Assembly: GCA_045430285.1 (NCBI GenBank)
Contig: JAILXV010000002.1
Location: 698,380-762,379 of the forward strand
Length of the DNA stretch: 64,000 bases
Source: Agarilytica sp045430285
Lineage (GTDB): Bacteria; Pseudomonadota; Gammaproteobacteria; Pseudomonadales; Cellvibrionaceae
Direction of reading: 5' to 3'
Shown piece by piece: positions 51,326-60,392 of the stretch. Within the stretch, counting starts at the first letter, position 1; each line of letters starts with the position of its first letter. The notes beneath the pieces were generated by a model, which made no database searches, was not told where the DNA came from, and worked only from the letters and a program-made list of their open reading frames with translations. Position numbers and translations under genes: made by a program.

Positions 51326-52384
51326 CTAGGACTTGAAGTCCAACATACGCTGCAGAGGAATCATCGCCTGCTTTGCTAAACCAGGATCAACATGTATCTC
51401 GTTATCCATTTGGCGAAACACGTGCTCAAGGTTTTGAAGTTCGTTCATCGCCATCCATGGACAATTGGCACAACTACGACAGGTAGCCCCAGAACCTGCG
51501 GTCGGGGCAATCAATAGTGTTTTTTCAGGGCAGGCCTGCTGCATCTTATAAAAAATGCCTTGATCAGTGGCAACAATAAACTCCTGATGTGAGAGCGTGC
51601 GAGTCGCGTTAATCAACTGCGACGTTGAGCCCACAACATCAGCCAGTTCAACAACAGGCGCTGGTGACTCTGGATGAACTAGTATTGCCGCTTCTGGGTA
51701 TTGCGCTTTTAAGTCGAGAATCCCCTTTGCTTTAAACTCTTCATGAACGATACAGGCGCCATCCCAAAGTAAAACATCTGCTCCGGTTTGCTTCTGTACG
51801 TAGCTACCCAAATGCTTATCGGGTGCCCAGATAATTTTCTCACCACGACGATCGAGATAATCGACAACATCCAGAGCAATACTTGATGTCACCACCCAAT
51901 CTGCACGCGCTTTAACTGCAGCAGAGGTGTTTGCATATACGACTACTGTACGGTCAGGGTGCTCATCACAAAAGGCCGAGAATTCGTCTATTGGGCAGCC
52001 GATATCTAAAGAGCAAGTTGCCTCTAACGTCGGCATAAGGACGCGTTTTTCAGGGGATAGGATCTTGGACGTTTCCCCCATGAACTTCACACCGGCAACT
52101 ATCAAAGTCCTAGCCGAGTGATTTTTACCAAAACGTGCCATTTCGAGGGAGTCTGAAACACAGCCGCCCGTCTCTTCAGCTAAAGCTTGGATATCTGGGG
52201 AGGTATAGTAATGCGCAACCAGCGTCGCATCATGATCGATGAGCTGCTGCTTGATAGAAGCTTTGAGTTCGTCTGAATTAGCAGGAGTAGGATGCTCTAT
52301 CGCAAGCGCACCTTCGAGATAACTGGAAACCAGCTCGCGAGGGCTTTCCATCACATCTTGATCCTTTTCGCTGACAGCGGTCAT
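51326..52384 (-). CDS. nadA: Quinolinate synthase, 352 aa
   Basis: Makes quinolinate from iminoaspartate and dihydroxyacetone phosphate in de novo NAD synthesis; a 4Fe-4S enzyme. Seen: LVAHYYTSPDIQALAEETGG near the N-terminus, GVKFMGETSKILSPEK, CSLDIGCP, and the cysteine cluster ATCRSCANCPWM near the C-terminus. Length is normal for the family. ATG at 52384. It stands alone between a tRNA terminator upstream and the leuA leader downstream; a weak hairpin and five T follow its stop. Confidence 0.97.
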   Translation of the reverse strand: MTAVSEKDQDVMESPRELVSSYLEGALAIEHPTPANSDELKASIKQQLIDHDATLVAHYYTSPDIQALAEETGGCVSDSLEMARFGKNHSARTLIVAGVKFMGETSKILSPEKRVLMPTLEATCSLDIGCPIDEFSAFCDEHPDRTVVVYANTSAAVKARADWVVTSSIALDVVDYLDRRGEKIIWAPDKHLGSYVQKQTGADVLLWDGACIVHEEFKAKGILDLKAQYPEAAILVHPESPAPVVELADVVGSTSQLINATRTLSHQEFIVATDQGIFYKMQQACPEKTLLIAPTAGSGATCRSCANCPWMAMNELQNLEHVFRQMDNEIHVDPGLAKQAMIPLQRMLDFKS

Positions 52385-52439
52385 AGAGAACTACCTATGT
52401 AAAGCGGACATTTCATACACACACTTAGTGTAAACCATT

Positions 52440-52464
52440 AAAAAAGGGGACTGCAGTCCCCTTT
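52440..52464 (-). terminator. Intrinsic terminator of the tRNA-Lys pair
   Basis: Near-perfect palindrome AAAGGGGA-CTGCAG-TCCCCTTT followed by a run of T on the transcribed strand. It sits about 50 nt past the second tRNA in the direction of transcription and before nadA. A textbook rho-independent terminator. Confidence 0.88.
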
Positions 52465-52515
52465 AAGCGTATTAGCGTACCTGGTGTGCCAAAGAGGCGA
52501 GCTCTTCTTGGAATA

Positions 52516-52591
52516 TGGTGGGTCGTACTGGATTCGAACCAGTGACCAATTGGTTAAAAGCCAACTGCTCTACCAACTGAGCTAACGACCC
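52516..52591 (-). tRNA. tRNA-Lys (anticodon TTT)
   Basis: 76 nt with the 3' CCA encoded. The acceptor stem GGGTCG/CGACCC pairs fully. The D-loop (AGCTCAGTTGGTAGAGC), the anticodon loop CTTTTAA and the T-arm (GGTTCGAATCC) are canonical. It is identical to the copy at 52675-52750 and is transcribed second of the pair. Confidence 0.98.
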
Positions 52592-52674
52592 ATAAACTTT
52601 TGCATTTTGAAGCCGAAGCCCCAGAAACTGTTGTACTTATGCGCCTTTGCTCAGCTGAAAGCGCTTTTTAAATA

Positions 52675-52750
52675 TGGTGGGTCGTACTGGATTCGAACCA
52701 GTGACCAATTGGTTAAAAGCCAACTGCTCTACCAACTGAGCTAACGACCC
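52675..52750 (-). tRNA. tRNA-Lys (anticodon TTT), identical second copy
   Basis: Base-for-base the same 76-nt gene as the copy at 52516-52591, including the encoded CCA and a few flanking bases. The 83-nt spacer between the copies is unrelated sequence. It is transcribed first, from the candidate promoter at 52781-52808. Confidence 0.98.
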
Positions 52751-52780
52751 ATATCTTCAGCCAGAGCCAAAGAGGCGCAT

Positions 52781-52808
52781 ATAGTAATGATTTAGACACA
52801 AAACTCAA
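52781..52808 (-). promoter_or_regulatory. Candidate promoter of the tRNA-Lys pair
   Basis: Minus-strand TTGAGT, a 16-bp spacer and TACTAT, followed by a GC-rich stretch (ATGCGCC), the kind of discriminator found at stable RNA promoters. It lies just after the queC stop. Confidence 0.4.
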
Positions 52809-52819
52809 GGAGTTTTTGG

Positions 52820-53512
52820 TCATTTACTGTATAGCGTAGGGTCATCTATACCCGCTTCTTCGAAACCTTTAGCGCGGAGATGGCAACTATCGCAGCTCCC
52901 ACACGCTTCACCCGCATCATTCGCCTGATAACAAGAAACCGTTTGGCTGTAGTCTACGCCCAGAGAAGTACCTTGCTGGATGATTTCCGCCTTACTCAAT
53001 TTAAGTAAAGGGGCCTCTAATGCCAGTGGCTTACCCTCAATTCCCGCCTTCGTGGCAAGACTGGCCATTCCCTCAAAAGCAGCCAGATACTCAGGCCGGC
53101 AATCAGGATAACCAGAGTAATCCACAGCATTGACGCCAATAAATATGGCACCCGCCTCTAGCACTTCCGCCCAACCTAGAGCAATCGACAGAAATACGGT
53201 ATTTCTAGCAGGGACATAGGTAACAGGGATACCGGAATCTTCATCTGACGCATCTGGCACGTCGATAGCGTCATCGGTCAGTGCTGAACCGCCGATGGTT
53301 CTCAAGTCAAGCGAAACCACTTTGTGTGCGGCAACATCCATAGATTCCGCCACACGTGCTGCGGCTTTTAGCTCCGCACGATGGCGTTGCTGATAATCAA
53401 AACTAAGCGAATAGACCTCATAGCCTTGCGACTGCGCAATCGCTATCACCGTGGTTGAATCCAAGCCGCCCGAGGAAAGTACCACCGCACGCTTCGAAGG
53501 TTGTGCACTCAT
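52820..53512 (-). CDS. queC: 7-cyano-7-deazaguanine (preQ0) synthase, 230 aa
   Basis: ATP-dependent conversion of 7-carboxy-7-deazaguanine to preQ0 in queuosine synthesis. Seen: the PP-loop SSGGLDSTT near the N-terminus, FDYQQRHRAE, and a C-terminal zinc site with CYQANDAGEACGSCDSC. Length and order match QueC. It follows queE by 53 nt on the same strand, and QueE makes its substrate. Confidence 0.97.
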   Translation of the reverse strand: MSAQPSKRAVVLSSGGLDSTTVIAIAQSQGYEVYSLSFDYQQRHRAELKAAARVAESMDVAAHKVVSLDLRTIGGSALTDDAIDVPDASDEDSGIPVTYVPARNTVFLSIALGWAEVLEAGAIFIGVNAVDYSGYPDCRPEYLAAFEGMASLATKAGIEGKPLALEAPLLKLSKAEIIQQGTSLGVDYSQTVSCYQANDAGEACGSCDSCHLRAKGFEEAGIDDPTLYSK

Positions 53513-53565
53513 ACGCTAAAAACCTTTACTCCAATCATCTCGCACCGTCATCAAGACGCTGCGGG

Positions 53566-54216
53566 TTAAACGCCAGGCTTATCGCCCCATAGCTGTTTAT
53601 GCAATTGCATTTGAAATCGCACGTTGAGCCGGTCATCCAAAATCCAACGCGCTAATTCAGCCGGCGCGACTTGATCGTGACTTGGTGATAGCAATACATC
53701 CTCCACCCTATCCACCAACTGTAATTCGTCTATTTTAAAACGTGCCCACTCATAATCTTCACGATTACAGATAACAAATTTTACTTGGTCACTAGGCTTT
53801 AACTTTTCCACATTCGAATATAAATTACGCTCTAACTCACCAGAGGCAGGAGTCTTTAAATCCATTACCACACAGATACGCGAATCAACGTCAGCGATAT
53901 CCAGGGCTCCGCTTGTTTCCAACGACACCTCACAGCCTTCGTCAGCAAGAAGCTTAAGCAAGTCATGGCACCCAGGCTGAGCCAAAGGCTCTCCACCGGT
54001 GACACATACAGTGTTACAACCATAACTTTTTATTTTCTCGAGTATCGCTGAGACACTCATCCGCTCACCGCCGTGAAACGCATACTCGGAATCACAATAC
54101 CCACATCGCAACGGGCACCCCGTTAAACGGACAAACACCGTCGGTCGTCCCGCTGAGCGTGCTTCGCCTTGCAGAGAGTAAAATATTTCAGTGATACGAA
54201 TTGCTGTATCGGACAT
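53566..54216 (-). CDS. queE: 7-carboxy-7-deazaguanine synthase, 216 aa
   Basis: Radical SAM enzyme that contracts the pterin ring to 7-carboxy-7-deazaguanine in queuosine synthesis. Seen: IFYSLQGEARSAGRPTVF, the iron-sulfur motif CPLRCGYC (Cx3Cx2C), and the SAM-binding VTGGEP. Normal length. It lies between cpoB and queC, an arrangement common in related gammaproteobacteria. Confidence 0.96.
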   Translation of the reverse strand: MSDTAIRITEIFYSLQGEARSAGRPTVFVRLTGCPLRCGYCDSEYAFHGGERMSVSAILEKIKSYGCNTVCVTGGEPLAQPGCHDLLKLLADEGCEVSLETSGALDIADVDSRICVVMDLKTPASGELERNLYSNVEKLKPSDQVKFVICNREDYEWARFKIDELQLVDRVEDVLLSPSHDQVAPAELARWILDDRLNVRFQMQLHKQLWGDKPGV

Positions 54217-54276
54217 AAGAAAGGAAAGCTCGGTTCAAAAAACGAGCGATTCTACATAATTAACGTGAAATGAGCG

Positions 54277-54296
54277 AGTCGCTGTGAACAGCGACT
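54277..54296. other. Hairpin at the end of cpoB
   Basis: AGTCGCTG-TGAA-CAGCGACT, a perfect 8-bp stem with a 4-base loop, overlapping the cpoB stop. No T-run follows, so it is more likely a 3' end stabiliser or weak terminator of the tol-pal operon than a strong one. Confidence 0.5.
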
Positions 54297-55053
54297 ACTG
54301 AGTAAAATTCGTTTTGAGATAGCTTGACGCCAAACGCGCAGCGTTTGATTCAGACTGAGAGACTTTTTCAAGTAGGTTTTTGGCCGTCGCTAGGTCTCCT
54401 AGCATGTGGTAAACAACACCTAGCTTGTATTGAGTATCTGGGACCTTATTGTGGTCAGGGTGCTCACCCAATACTCGCGAGAACCACTGCCGAGCTTCCT
54501 CGTACTCCTTTTTCTCCAAATACACTTCACCCAACCAATACTTTGCATTGGCTGTAAAACGACCGGAAGGGAAGTCTTCCAAATGCTTCTTAAGAGACAC
54601 TATCGCTTGGTCGTAACGCTGCTCTTTCAACACCAAGTTCATCGCCGCACGATAGCGCTTCATTTCGTCTGGAGACGAACCCACGGTAGTTTGACGAGGA
54701 GCCGTTGTTGCCGCTCCATTAGATGAAGGCTGAACCGGTGAATTATTAACCGAACCTTTGCTGAGCTGACTGACCCGACGATCAAGATCTAAATAATCAT
54801 CAAGACGCTGCTGTTTAAGCTTTTTAATTTCAAACGTTTGTTGCTCAACCATGCCACGTAACTGCAGCACCTCTTGTTGCAATACTTGTACTTGATAATA
54901 CAGCTCAGCGGTATTGTTAGTAGGCGCGGCCGAAGTTTGGCCAGAGGAAGTCGCATCAGCTGAAGGTATCTTACGATCAACAACTTCTGCCTGTGCAAAA
55001 ACGAAAGAAGCCGCTATCGAGAAGATAGCGGCGACAGATATACGGTACATCAT
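54295..55053 (-). CDS. cpoB: CpoB (YbgF) cell division coordinator, 252 aa
   Basis: Periplasmic protein that links peptidoglycan synthesis to outer-membrane constriction together with Tol-Pal. Seen: a signal peptide ending near SFVFAQA, an N-terminal coiled coil (YYQVQVLQQEVLQLRGMVEQ onwards), a Ser/Thr/Pro linker (~100-125) and TPR repeats to the C-terminus (YRAAMNLVLKEQRYDQAI, AKYWLGEVYLEKKEY, TQYKLGVVYHMLGD). Position after pal matches the family. Confidence 0.94.
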   Translation of the reverse strand: MMYRISVAAIFSIAASFVFAQAEVVDRKIPSADATSSGQTSAAPTNNTAELYYQVQVLQQEVLQLRGMVEQQTFEIKKLKQQRLDDYLDLDRRVSQLSKGSVNNSPVQPSSNGAATTAPRQTTVGSSPDEMKRYRAAMNLVLKEQRYDQAIVSLKKHLEDFPSGRFTANAKYWLGEVYLEKKEYEEARQWFSRVLGEHPDHNKVPDTQYKLGVVYHMLGDLATAKNLLEKVSQSESNAARLASSYLKTNFTQ

Positions 55054-55079
55054 TTAACTCTTAAAATCAGAATCAAAAA

Positions 55080-55568
55080 TTACTTAAGTTCAACGCGACG
55101 GTTTTTAGACCACGCTGAATCATAGCTACCTACTTCTGCAGGGCGCTCTTCACCGTAGCTAACAGTCTCGATTAAGCTAGCATCAACACCTTGAAGTACA
55201 AGATAGTCACGAACTGCATTCGCACGACGCTCACCCAAAGCCATGTTGTATTCACGGCTACCGCGCTCATCAGCATGACCTTCAAGACGTACTGAACTTG
55301 ACTCGTTACGAATAACTTCAGCGTGAACCATCAACGCAGCGCGAGCTTCAGATGAAAGAATTGATTGGTCGAACTCAAAGTAGAATACAGAATCGACGCC
55401 TTCAAGAGGGTCAGTCTCTACAGGAGCTTCTGTAGTTTCTGTAGTTGTATCTACTTCGGAATCGGCAGTATCAATGCCAGTATCTTCAGGTGTAGTGTTT
55501 GAAGAACATGCCGCTAAAAAGCCTACAAGCGCGAACATGGTTAAAAATAATTTAATTGTTTTAGTCAT
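55080..55568 (-). CDS. pal: Peptidoglycan-associated lipoprotein Pal, 162 aa
   Basis: Outer-membrane lipoprotein that binds peptidoglycan and TolB. Seen: a lipoprotein signal with lipobox LAAC (Cys21), an acidic threonine-rich linker, and the OmpA-like domain with FEFDQSIL, EGHADERGSREYNMALGERRA and YGEERP. Sits between tolB and cpoB, 48 nt after tolB. Confidence 0.97.
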   Translation of the reverse strand: MTKTIKLFLTMFALVGFLAACSSNTTPEDTGIDTADSEVDTTTETTEAPVETDPLEGVDSVFYFEFDQSILSSEARAALMVHAEVIRNESSSVRLEGHADERGSREYNMALGERRANAVRDYLVLQGVDASLIETVSYGEERPAEVGSYDSAWSKNRRVELK

Positions 55569-55616
55569 TGTTTACTCCCAAGTTTTGAAAAAAGCTTAAC
55601 GCCCACTCACTATTCA

Positions 55617-56891
55617 CTATTTGCCAAATGGAGACCACGCCGGCTCACGTACATCACCTTGCTTTGAAGGCAGACGGAACTTCACACCTGCATCCATAGA
55701 AACCGCTGCCAATACCCCTTTGTTTTCATGCTGTGTAGCATACATTAGCATGGCGCCATTAGGCGCTATGCTGGGCGATTCGTCAAGCCAGGTTTCTGTC
55801 AAAATACGCAAATCTCCCGAGGCTATATCCTGCCAGGCGATATGATATACCCCTTGATCCCTGTGCACCATCACTAAACTTTTACCGTCTGGCGACACTC
55901 TTGGGCGAGCATTGTAATCACCCTCGAAGGTTAAGCGCTCAACACGTCCGCTGGCAAGCCCCACTTGGTAGATTTGTGGGCTTCCTCCACGATTCGAGGT
56001 GAAAATAATCCCTTTCCCATCGGCGGTCCAATTCGGCTCCGTATCAATTGCAAAATGGCGCGTCACGCGAGTGAATTTTTGCGTCGCCAACTCCATCGTA
56101 TAAATTTCGGGGTTACCATCTTTCGATAAAACCAGGGCGAGTTTTGACCCATCCGGCGACCAACTTGGCGCGCCATTCAAACCTTTAAAGTTGGTAAGCT
56201 GCTGACGCTGGTTAGTCATAATATTGTGACGGAAAATAGCGGGGCGAGAAGTTTCAAAAGAAACGTATGCGATATCTTTTAAATTCGGTGCCCAAGTGGG
56301 AGACATTAGCGGCTCGCTTGAACGAAATATCACCTGTGGCCGAGCACCGTCAGCGTCGGCTTTTACCAAACGGTAACGTTTTGGTCCCGACCGAAGGTCT
56401 TCTATGTATAAGATTTTTGTAGAGAATGCGCCACGAATTCCAGTAATTTCTTCGTACACAGAGTCGCTCACCGCATGGGCAATATCACGCAAAGAGAACA
56501 GACCGCCTGTTGTGGTCTTACGAAAAACACGGCGCTGACTAATCACATCGAAAAGATCATAACTCAGCACATAGCCATCCGCGCCCTTTTGCAAATCACC
56601 AATCAAAATATAATTTGCCCCCAGTATTCGCCAATCTCGGAAATAGATGTCTTGCTCACGAGAAGGTAACGACAGCATATCCGCGCGGGGAATCGGCCGA
56701 AACAGACCACTGCGCTGCAAGTCTGCCGACACGATACTTGCCAAGTTATCGGGGGTATTATCCCCACCGAATGGCACCACTGCGATAGGTGTCGGGTCGT
56801 TAACCCCTTGGGTAATTTCAATGGTAAGTTCGGCAAATACCTGAGTTGATAGACTGAGCAATACGCTCATTACAATAGTTTTTAATTTCAC
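55617..56891 (-). CDS. tolB: TolB periplasmic beta-propeller, 424 aa
   Basis: Periplasmic part of the Tol-Pal system; binds Pal and TolA. Seen: a signal peptide (MKLKTIVMSVLLSLSTQVFA), an N-terminal domain, then repeated propeller blades marked by PTWAPNLKDIAYVSF, PSWSPDGSKLALV, PNWTADGKGIIFTSNRGG, PRVSPDGKSLVMV and PSIAPNGAML. It starts with GTG, overlapping the tolA stop (GTGA), which points to translational coupling. Confidence 0.97.
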   Translation of the reverse strand: MKLKTIVMSVLLSLSTQVFAELTIEITQGVNDPTPIAVVPFGGDNTPDNLASIVSADLQRSGLFRPIPRADMLSLPSREQDIYFRDWRILGANYILIGDLQKGADGYVLSYDLFDVISQRRVFRKTTTGGLFSLRDIAHAVSDSVYEEITGIRGAFSTKILYIEDLRSGPKRYRLVKADADGARPQVIFRSSEPLMSPTWAPNLKDIAYVSFETSRPAIFRHNIMTNQRQQLTNFKGLNGAPSWSPDGSKLALVLSKDGNPEIYTMELATQKFTRVTRHFAIDTEPNWTADGKGIIFTSNRGGSPQIYQVGLASGRVERLTFEGDYNARPRVSPDGKSLVMVHRDQGVYHIAWQDIASGDLRILTETWLDESPSIAPNGAMLMYATQHENKGVLAAVSMDAGVKFRLPSKQGDVREPAWSPFGK

Positions 56892-57646
56892 AATCGCAAA
56901 TCCTGCGGGTCGAATAAAAAGTTAAATTTACGGTAATAACGCTCAAAGGTTTCTGGAGACATTTCCTTCACTTCAGGAAAAACTTCCACTTTCTTGACAG
57001 CTTGTACAGCAGAACGATCAAACGATCCATTTCCACTTCCATCAATTACGTCAACACTCACGATTCTACCCGTAGGCACCAACTGAATAGCCAGTGTACA
57101 TCTCATACCTGTGCGCGCTGAAGGGGGCCTTGCCCAATTGTTTTCTACTCGCTGACGAAATTTAGAAGTATAGGACTGCGCTTCAGTTGCATATTCTTCC
57201 TCAAGCAGAAGGCCCTCTTCTTCAGCCAGCGCTTGCTCAAATTCTTGCTGAAGCCGTTGTTCTAGCTCACGCTGCTTTTTCGCTTCTCGCTCTCTCGCGT
57301 TTTTTTCTTCAAGCTCTTTCTGTTTCTTTTTTTCTGCGGCTTTCTTAGCTTCATCCGCTTTTTTCTTTTTAAGGGCCGCTTGGCGTTTCTTTTCCGCCTC
57401 TTTTTTCAAGCGCTCCTGCTTTTTCCGTTTCGCTGTTAGGTCAATTTTCTTCGGTTTCTTTTTGACCGAAGCCTTTTTCTTAGATTTATTTTCTAGCTGA
57501 ACTAATTTCGCCTCCATATAGTTCGGCGGCACTATCCGCGTAGGCGAGGGATTCGCCTCCCAGCCGATAAGCAACACGGCGAAAATAATCGCGTGTATCA
57601 ACAGTGTTACCACTGCCGGTATAAACACTTTAAATAGCAAAGCCAT
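56888..57646 (-). CDS. tolA: TolA envelope-spanning protein, 252 aa
   Basis: Links the TolQR motor in the inner membrane to TolB and Pal. Seen: one N-terminal membrane helix (residues ~8-30), a long lysine, alanine and glutamate-rich helical domain (~50-150), and a C-terminal domain with NNWARPP and LAIQLVPTGRIVSVDVIDGSGN. It is shorter than the E. coli protein because the helical domain is short. It starts 8 nt after tolR. Confidence 0.95.
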   Translation of the reverse strand: MALLFKVFIPAVVTLLIHAIIFAVLLIGWEANPSPTRIVPPNYMEAKLVQLENKSKKKASVKKKPKKIDLTAKRKKQERLKKEAEKKRQAALKKKKADEAKKAAEKKKQKELEEKNAREREAKKQRELEQRLQQEFEQALAEEEGLLLEEEYATEAQSYTSKFRQRVENNWARPPSARTGMRCTLAIQLVPTGRIVSVDVIDGSGNGSFDRSAVQAVKKVEVFPEVKEMSPETFERYYRKFNFLFDPQDLRL

Positions 57647-57654
57647 CGCCGCTG

Positions 57655-58068
57655 CTAGCTTGGTGGATCAGTCACCAAGCCTACGCTTGATGCACCTGCT
57701 TTTTGCAATGCGGTCATTACATTTACGACCACGCCGTACTCTACTTTCGTGTCACCCCACACCAGTATCGTTGTACTGGGTTTTTGACGAAGCACTTTAG
57801 AAACTGTATCTGCAATGTCACTTAAGGGTCGAGCCTGCTCCTGGGATTTACCGAGGTTTATATAGTATGTTCCGTCATCCTTTACAGACACGATCACAGG
57901 CTCTTCGTCTTTTTTATCGAGTGCCGCAGATGGCGTTTGCGGTAGATCGACTTTTACACCCTGCATCAACAAAGGTGCCGTCACCATAAATATCACTAAC
58001 AGCACCAACATTACATCGATGTAGGGGACCACATTAATTTCAGCTAAAGGCTTACGCTTTTTACTCAT
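57655..58068 (-). CDS. tolR: TolR inner-membrane protein, 137 aa
   Basis: Proton-motive-force motor subunit with TolQ. One membrane span (VMLVLLVIFMVTAPLLM) carrying Asp18 in YIDVML, the conserved proton-path residue, and a periplasmic ExbD/TolR domain. Position between tolQ and tolA is canonical. Confidence 0.97.
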   Translation of the reverse strand: MSKKRKPLAEINVVPYIDVMLVLLVIFMVTAPLLMQGVKVDLPQTPSAALDKKDEEPVIVSVKDDGTYYINLGKSQEQARPLSDIADTVSKVLRQKPSTTILVWGDTKVEYGVVVNVMTALQKAGASSVGLVTDPPS

Positions 58069-58119
58069 GGTTATTTTCCATGCTCAATACCTGACCCGAA
58101 GTCAATACAGTAAAAAAAC

Positions 58120-58812
58120 TCAAGACTGCTTCCCATGTACCTGACGATGCAAAATAGAAGAGAACTCATCGGCGAAAGTTTCGTAACCACTGGAAAGTGT
58201 TTCTGCGCGCGCAGAAAATCGATTGTATGCGAGTACGGCAGGTATTGCCGCGAACAAACCCATTGCGGTTGCCACTAGGGCTTCTGAAATACCGGGCGCA
58301 ACGGTCGCAAGGGTGGCTTGCGTTTGATTTGCCAAACCGCGAAAAGAATTCATAATCCCCCACACGGTACCAAACAGACCGATGTAAGGGCTTACTGATG
58401 CCACACTTGCTAAAAATGGTAGGTTAGCTTCGAGCTTTTCTTCTTCTCGAGACAGTGCCACCCGCATCGCACGCTGCGTTCCCTCCATAATCGCATCGGC
58501 TTCTGTGCCACCCTGTTGGCGCAAACGTGAAAACTCTTTAAAGCCTGAGCGAAAAATATTTTCGACGCCCTCAATCGCATTCTTATTCGCTTGAGTGTTG
58601 CCTTGCCGGTACAACTGAGTCAGATCAATACCGGACCAAAACGTTTTTTCAAACTCGCGAAACGCGCTATGGGCCGTCCGCTGATACATCGTTTTTTGAG
58701 CAATCATGTACCAAGATACGATGGATGCGAGCACCAAAATTCCCATCACCAGCTGAACAAGTAAGCTTGCATTTGAGATCAGATGAAGAATCGATAACGG
58801 TTCTTGATTCAT
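58120..58812 (-). CDS. tolQ: TolQ motor subunit, 230 aa
   Basis: MotA/ExbB-type proton channel subunit of the Tol-Pal system. Three membrane spans: residues ~17-38, and the pair in VASVSPYIGLFGTVWGIMNSF and EALVATAMGLFAAIPAVLAYN. I chose the ATG at 58812 (MNQEPLSI) because GGGGAAG lies about 7 nt upstream; the longer frame to 58857 adds 15 residues without support. Confidence 0.96.
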   Translation of the reverse strand: MNQEPLSILHLISNASLLVQLVMGILVLASIVSWYMIAQKTMYQRTAHSAFREFEKTFWSGIDLTQLYRQGNTQANKNAIEGVENIFRSGFKEFSRLRQQGGTEADAIMEGTQRAMRVALSREEEKLEANLPFLASVASVSPYIGLFGTVWGIMNSFRGLANQTQATLATVAPGISEALVATAMGLFAAIPAVLAYNRFSARAETLSSGYETFADEFSSILHRQVHGKQS

Positions 58813-58897
58813 TTTTTTACTTCCCCTAAAAGCCGTGCGTATTGATTCAATTCGCACCTCAGTATGTTATTTTTCTTCATAATATGACGACACTCAG

Positions 58898-59302
58898 TTA
58901 TAGAGCCAAGTTTAACAGACGTGCGACGCGTTCAGGAAAGGCGCAGGGCCGTAACGTGTCCTTATTCACACATGCAACTTTTACATGGCCCCTGGTCAAA
59001 CATTCATCACCTCGATATATGTTTTGATCAACCACAAAATAAGAGCGCGCCAATTTACTAATTCGAGCAGTCACTTTCAGCTCATCATCTAGTTTTGCTG
59101 ACTTTTTGTAATCCACATTAACCGATGCCACGACCAGTAACATCCCCTCTTCCAGGATTGCAGGTTTATGAAAGCCGCAGTCCCGCAATAGCTCTGTGCG
59201 AGAGCGCTCCATGAATTTTAGATAATTTACGTAGTAAACGATGCCACCGGCATCGGTATCTTCGATGTAGACACGTACTGGAAGAGAAAATTCGCTATTC
59301 AT
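58898..59302 (-). CDS. ybgC: YbgC acyl-CoA thioesterase, 134 aa
   Basis: Hotdog-fold thioesterase, first gene of the tol-pal operon in most gammaproteobacteria. Seen: VYIEDTDAGGIVYYVNYLKFMERSRTE with the catalytic Asp, and the hotdog core to the C-terminus. 21 nt downstream of ruvB. Confidence 0.95.
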   Translation of the reverse strand: MNSEFSLPVRVYIEDTDAGGIVYYVNYLKFMERSRTELLRDCGFHKPAILEEGMLLVVASVNVDYKKSAKLDDELKVTARISKLARSYFVVDQNIYRGDECLTRGHVKVACVNKDTLRPCAFPERVARLLNLAL

Positions 59303-59323
59303 AAAAATGAGGGATAAAAGATA

Positions 59324-60358
59324 TTAAGTTTTTGGTGAGCCATCTTGCTGAATAGCTTCAGGAGCAACCAAACCAAAGTGCTGATATGCATGCTGAGTTG
59401 CCATTCGACCACGAGGAGTACGCATGATAAAACCTTGCTGAATCAAATACGGCTCCAATACGTCTTCTATCGTATCACGCTCCTCACTGATTGCCGCTGC
59501 AAGACTATCTACCCCTACTGGGCCACCACCGAACTTCTCGATCAGCGTTAACAATAATCGCCTATCCATATGGTCGAAACCGAAATGATCGACATTAAGC
59601 ATATTTAACGCGGCATCCGCGACTTCGCCAGTCACATTACCATCGGCTTTTACTTCAGCATAATCGCGGACACGACGTAATAAACGATTCGCAATTCTAG
59701 GTGTTCCTCTCGCCCTTTTAGCAACTTCCACGGCTCCCATATGCTCAATGGGAATTCCCATTAAATTCGCTGAGCGGGCCACGATCGTTGTTAAATCTTC
59801 AACACTGTAAAACTCTAAGCGCTGAACGATACCAAAACGATCTCGTAACGGGGAGGTAAGTAAACCGGCACGAGTCGTAGCTCCCACCAAAGTAAAAGGC
59901 GGCAAATCCAATTTAATTGAACGGGCCGCAGGGCCTTCACCGATCATAATATCCAACTGATAATCTTCCATCGCTGGGTATAAAATTTCTTCTACGACTG
60001 GGCTTAAGCGATGAATTTCATCAATAAACAGGACATCACCGGTTTCTAGGTTTGTCATTAACGCGGCTAGATCACCCGCTTTTTCAAGCACGGGGCCGGA
60101 CGTCGTTTTTAGATCCACACCCATTTCTGCCGCAATAATGTTTGCCAAGGTCGTTTTACCTAAACCAGGAGGACCAAAAACCAAAGTGTGATCTAAAGCT
60201 TCCTCACGTTTTTTTGCGGCACCGATGAAAATCTCCATCTGCTCACGCACAGCGGGCTGGCCAATATAATCGGCAAGGCGCTTAGGACGAACAGCTCGAT
60301 CTAATTGCTCTTCCTGTGATTGGGCGCTGGGGCCGATAATACGGTCTTCTTCTATCAT
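59324..60358 (-). CDS. ruvB: Holliday junction DNA helicase RuvB, 344 aa
   Basis: AAA+ motor for branch migration with RuvA. Seen: the N-terminal LADYIGQ, Walker A VFGPPGLGKTTLA, Walker B VLFIDEIHRLS, sensor GATTRAGLLTSPLRDRFGI, and the C-terminal winged helix with YLIQQGFIMRTPRGR. 34 nt downstream of ruvA. Confidence 0.98.
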   Translation of the reverse strand: MIEEDRIIGPSAQSQEEQLDRAVRPKRLADYIGQPAVREQMEIFIGAAKKREEALDHTLVFGPPGLGKTTLANIIAAEMGVDLKTTSGPVLEKAGDLAALMTNLETGDVLFIDEIHRLSPVVEEILYPAMEDYQLDIMIGEGPAARSIKLDLPPFTLVGATTRAGLLTSPLRDRFGIVQRLEFYSVEDLTTIVARSANLMGIPIEHMGAVEVAKRARGTPRIANRLLRRVRDYAEVKADGNVTGEVADAALNMLNVDHFGFDHMDRRLLLTLIEKFGGGPVGVDSLAAAISEERDTIEDVLEPYLIQQGFIMRTPRGRMATQHAYQHFGLVAPEAIQQDGSPKT

Positions 60359-60392
60359 GGATGCACTTTTTAATTCAGGACTGTTTTATATA

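Noticed and set aside
51326..51345. Hairpin GGACTT-C-AAGTCC at the nadA end
   Set aside because: The effective stem is only 4 bp and the T-run lies seven bases away; too weak to call as a terminator.
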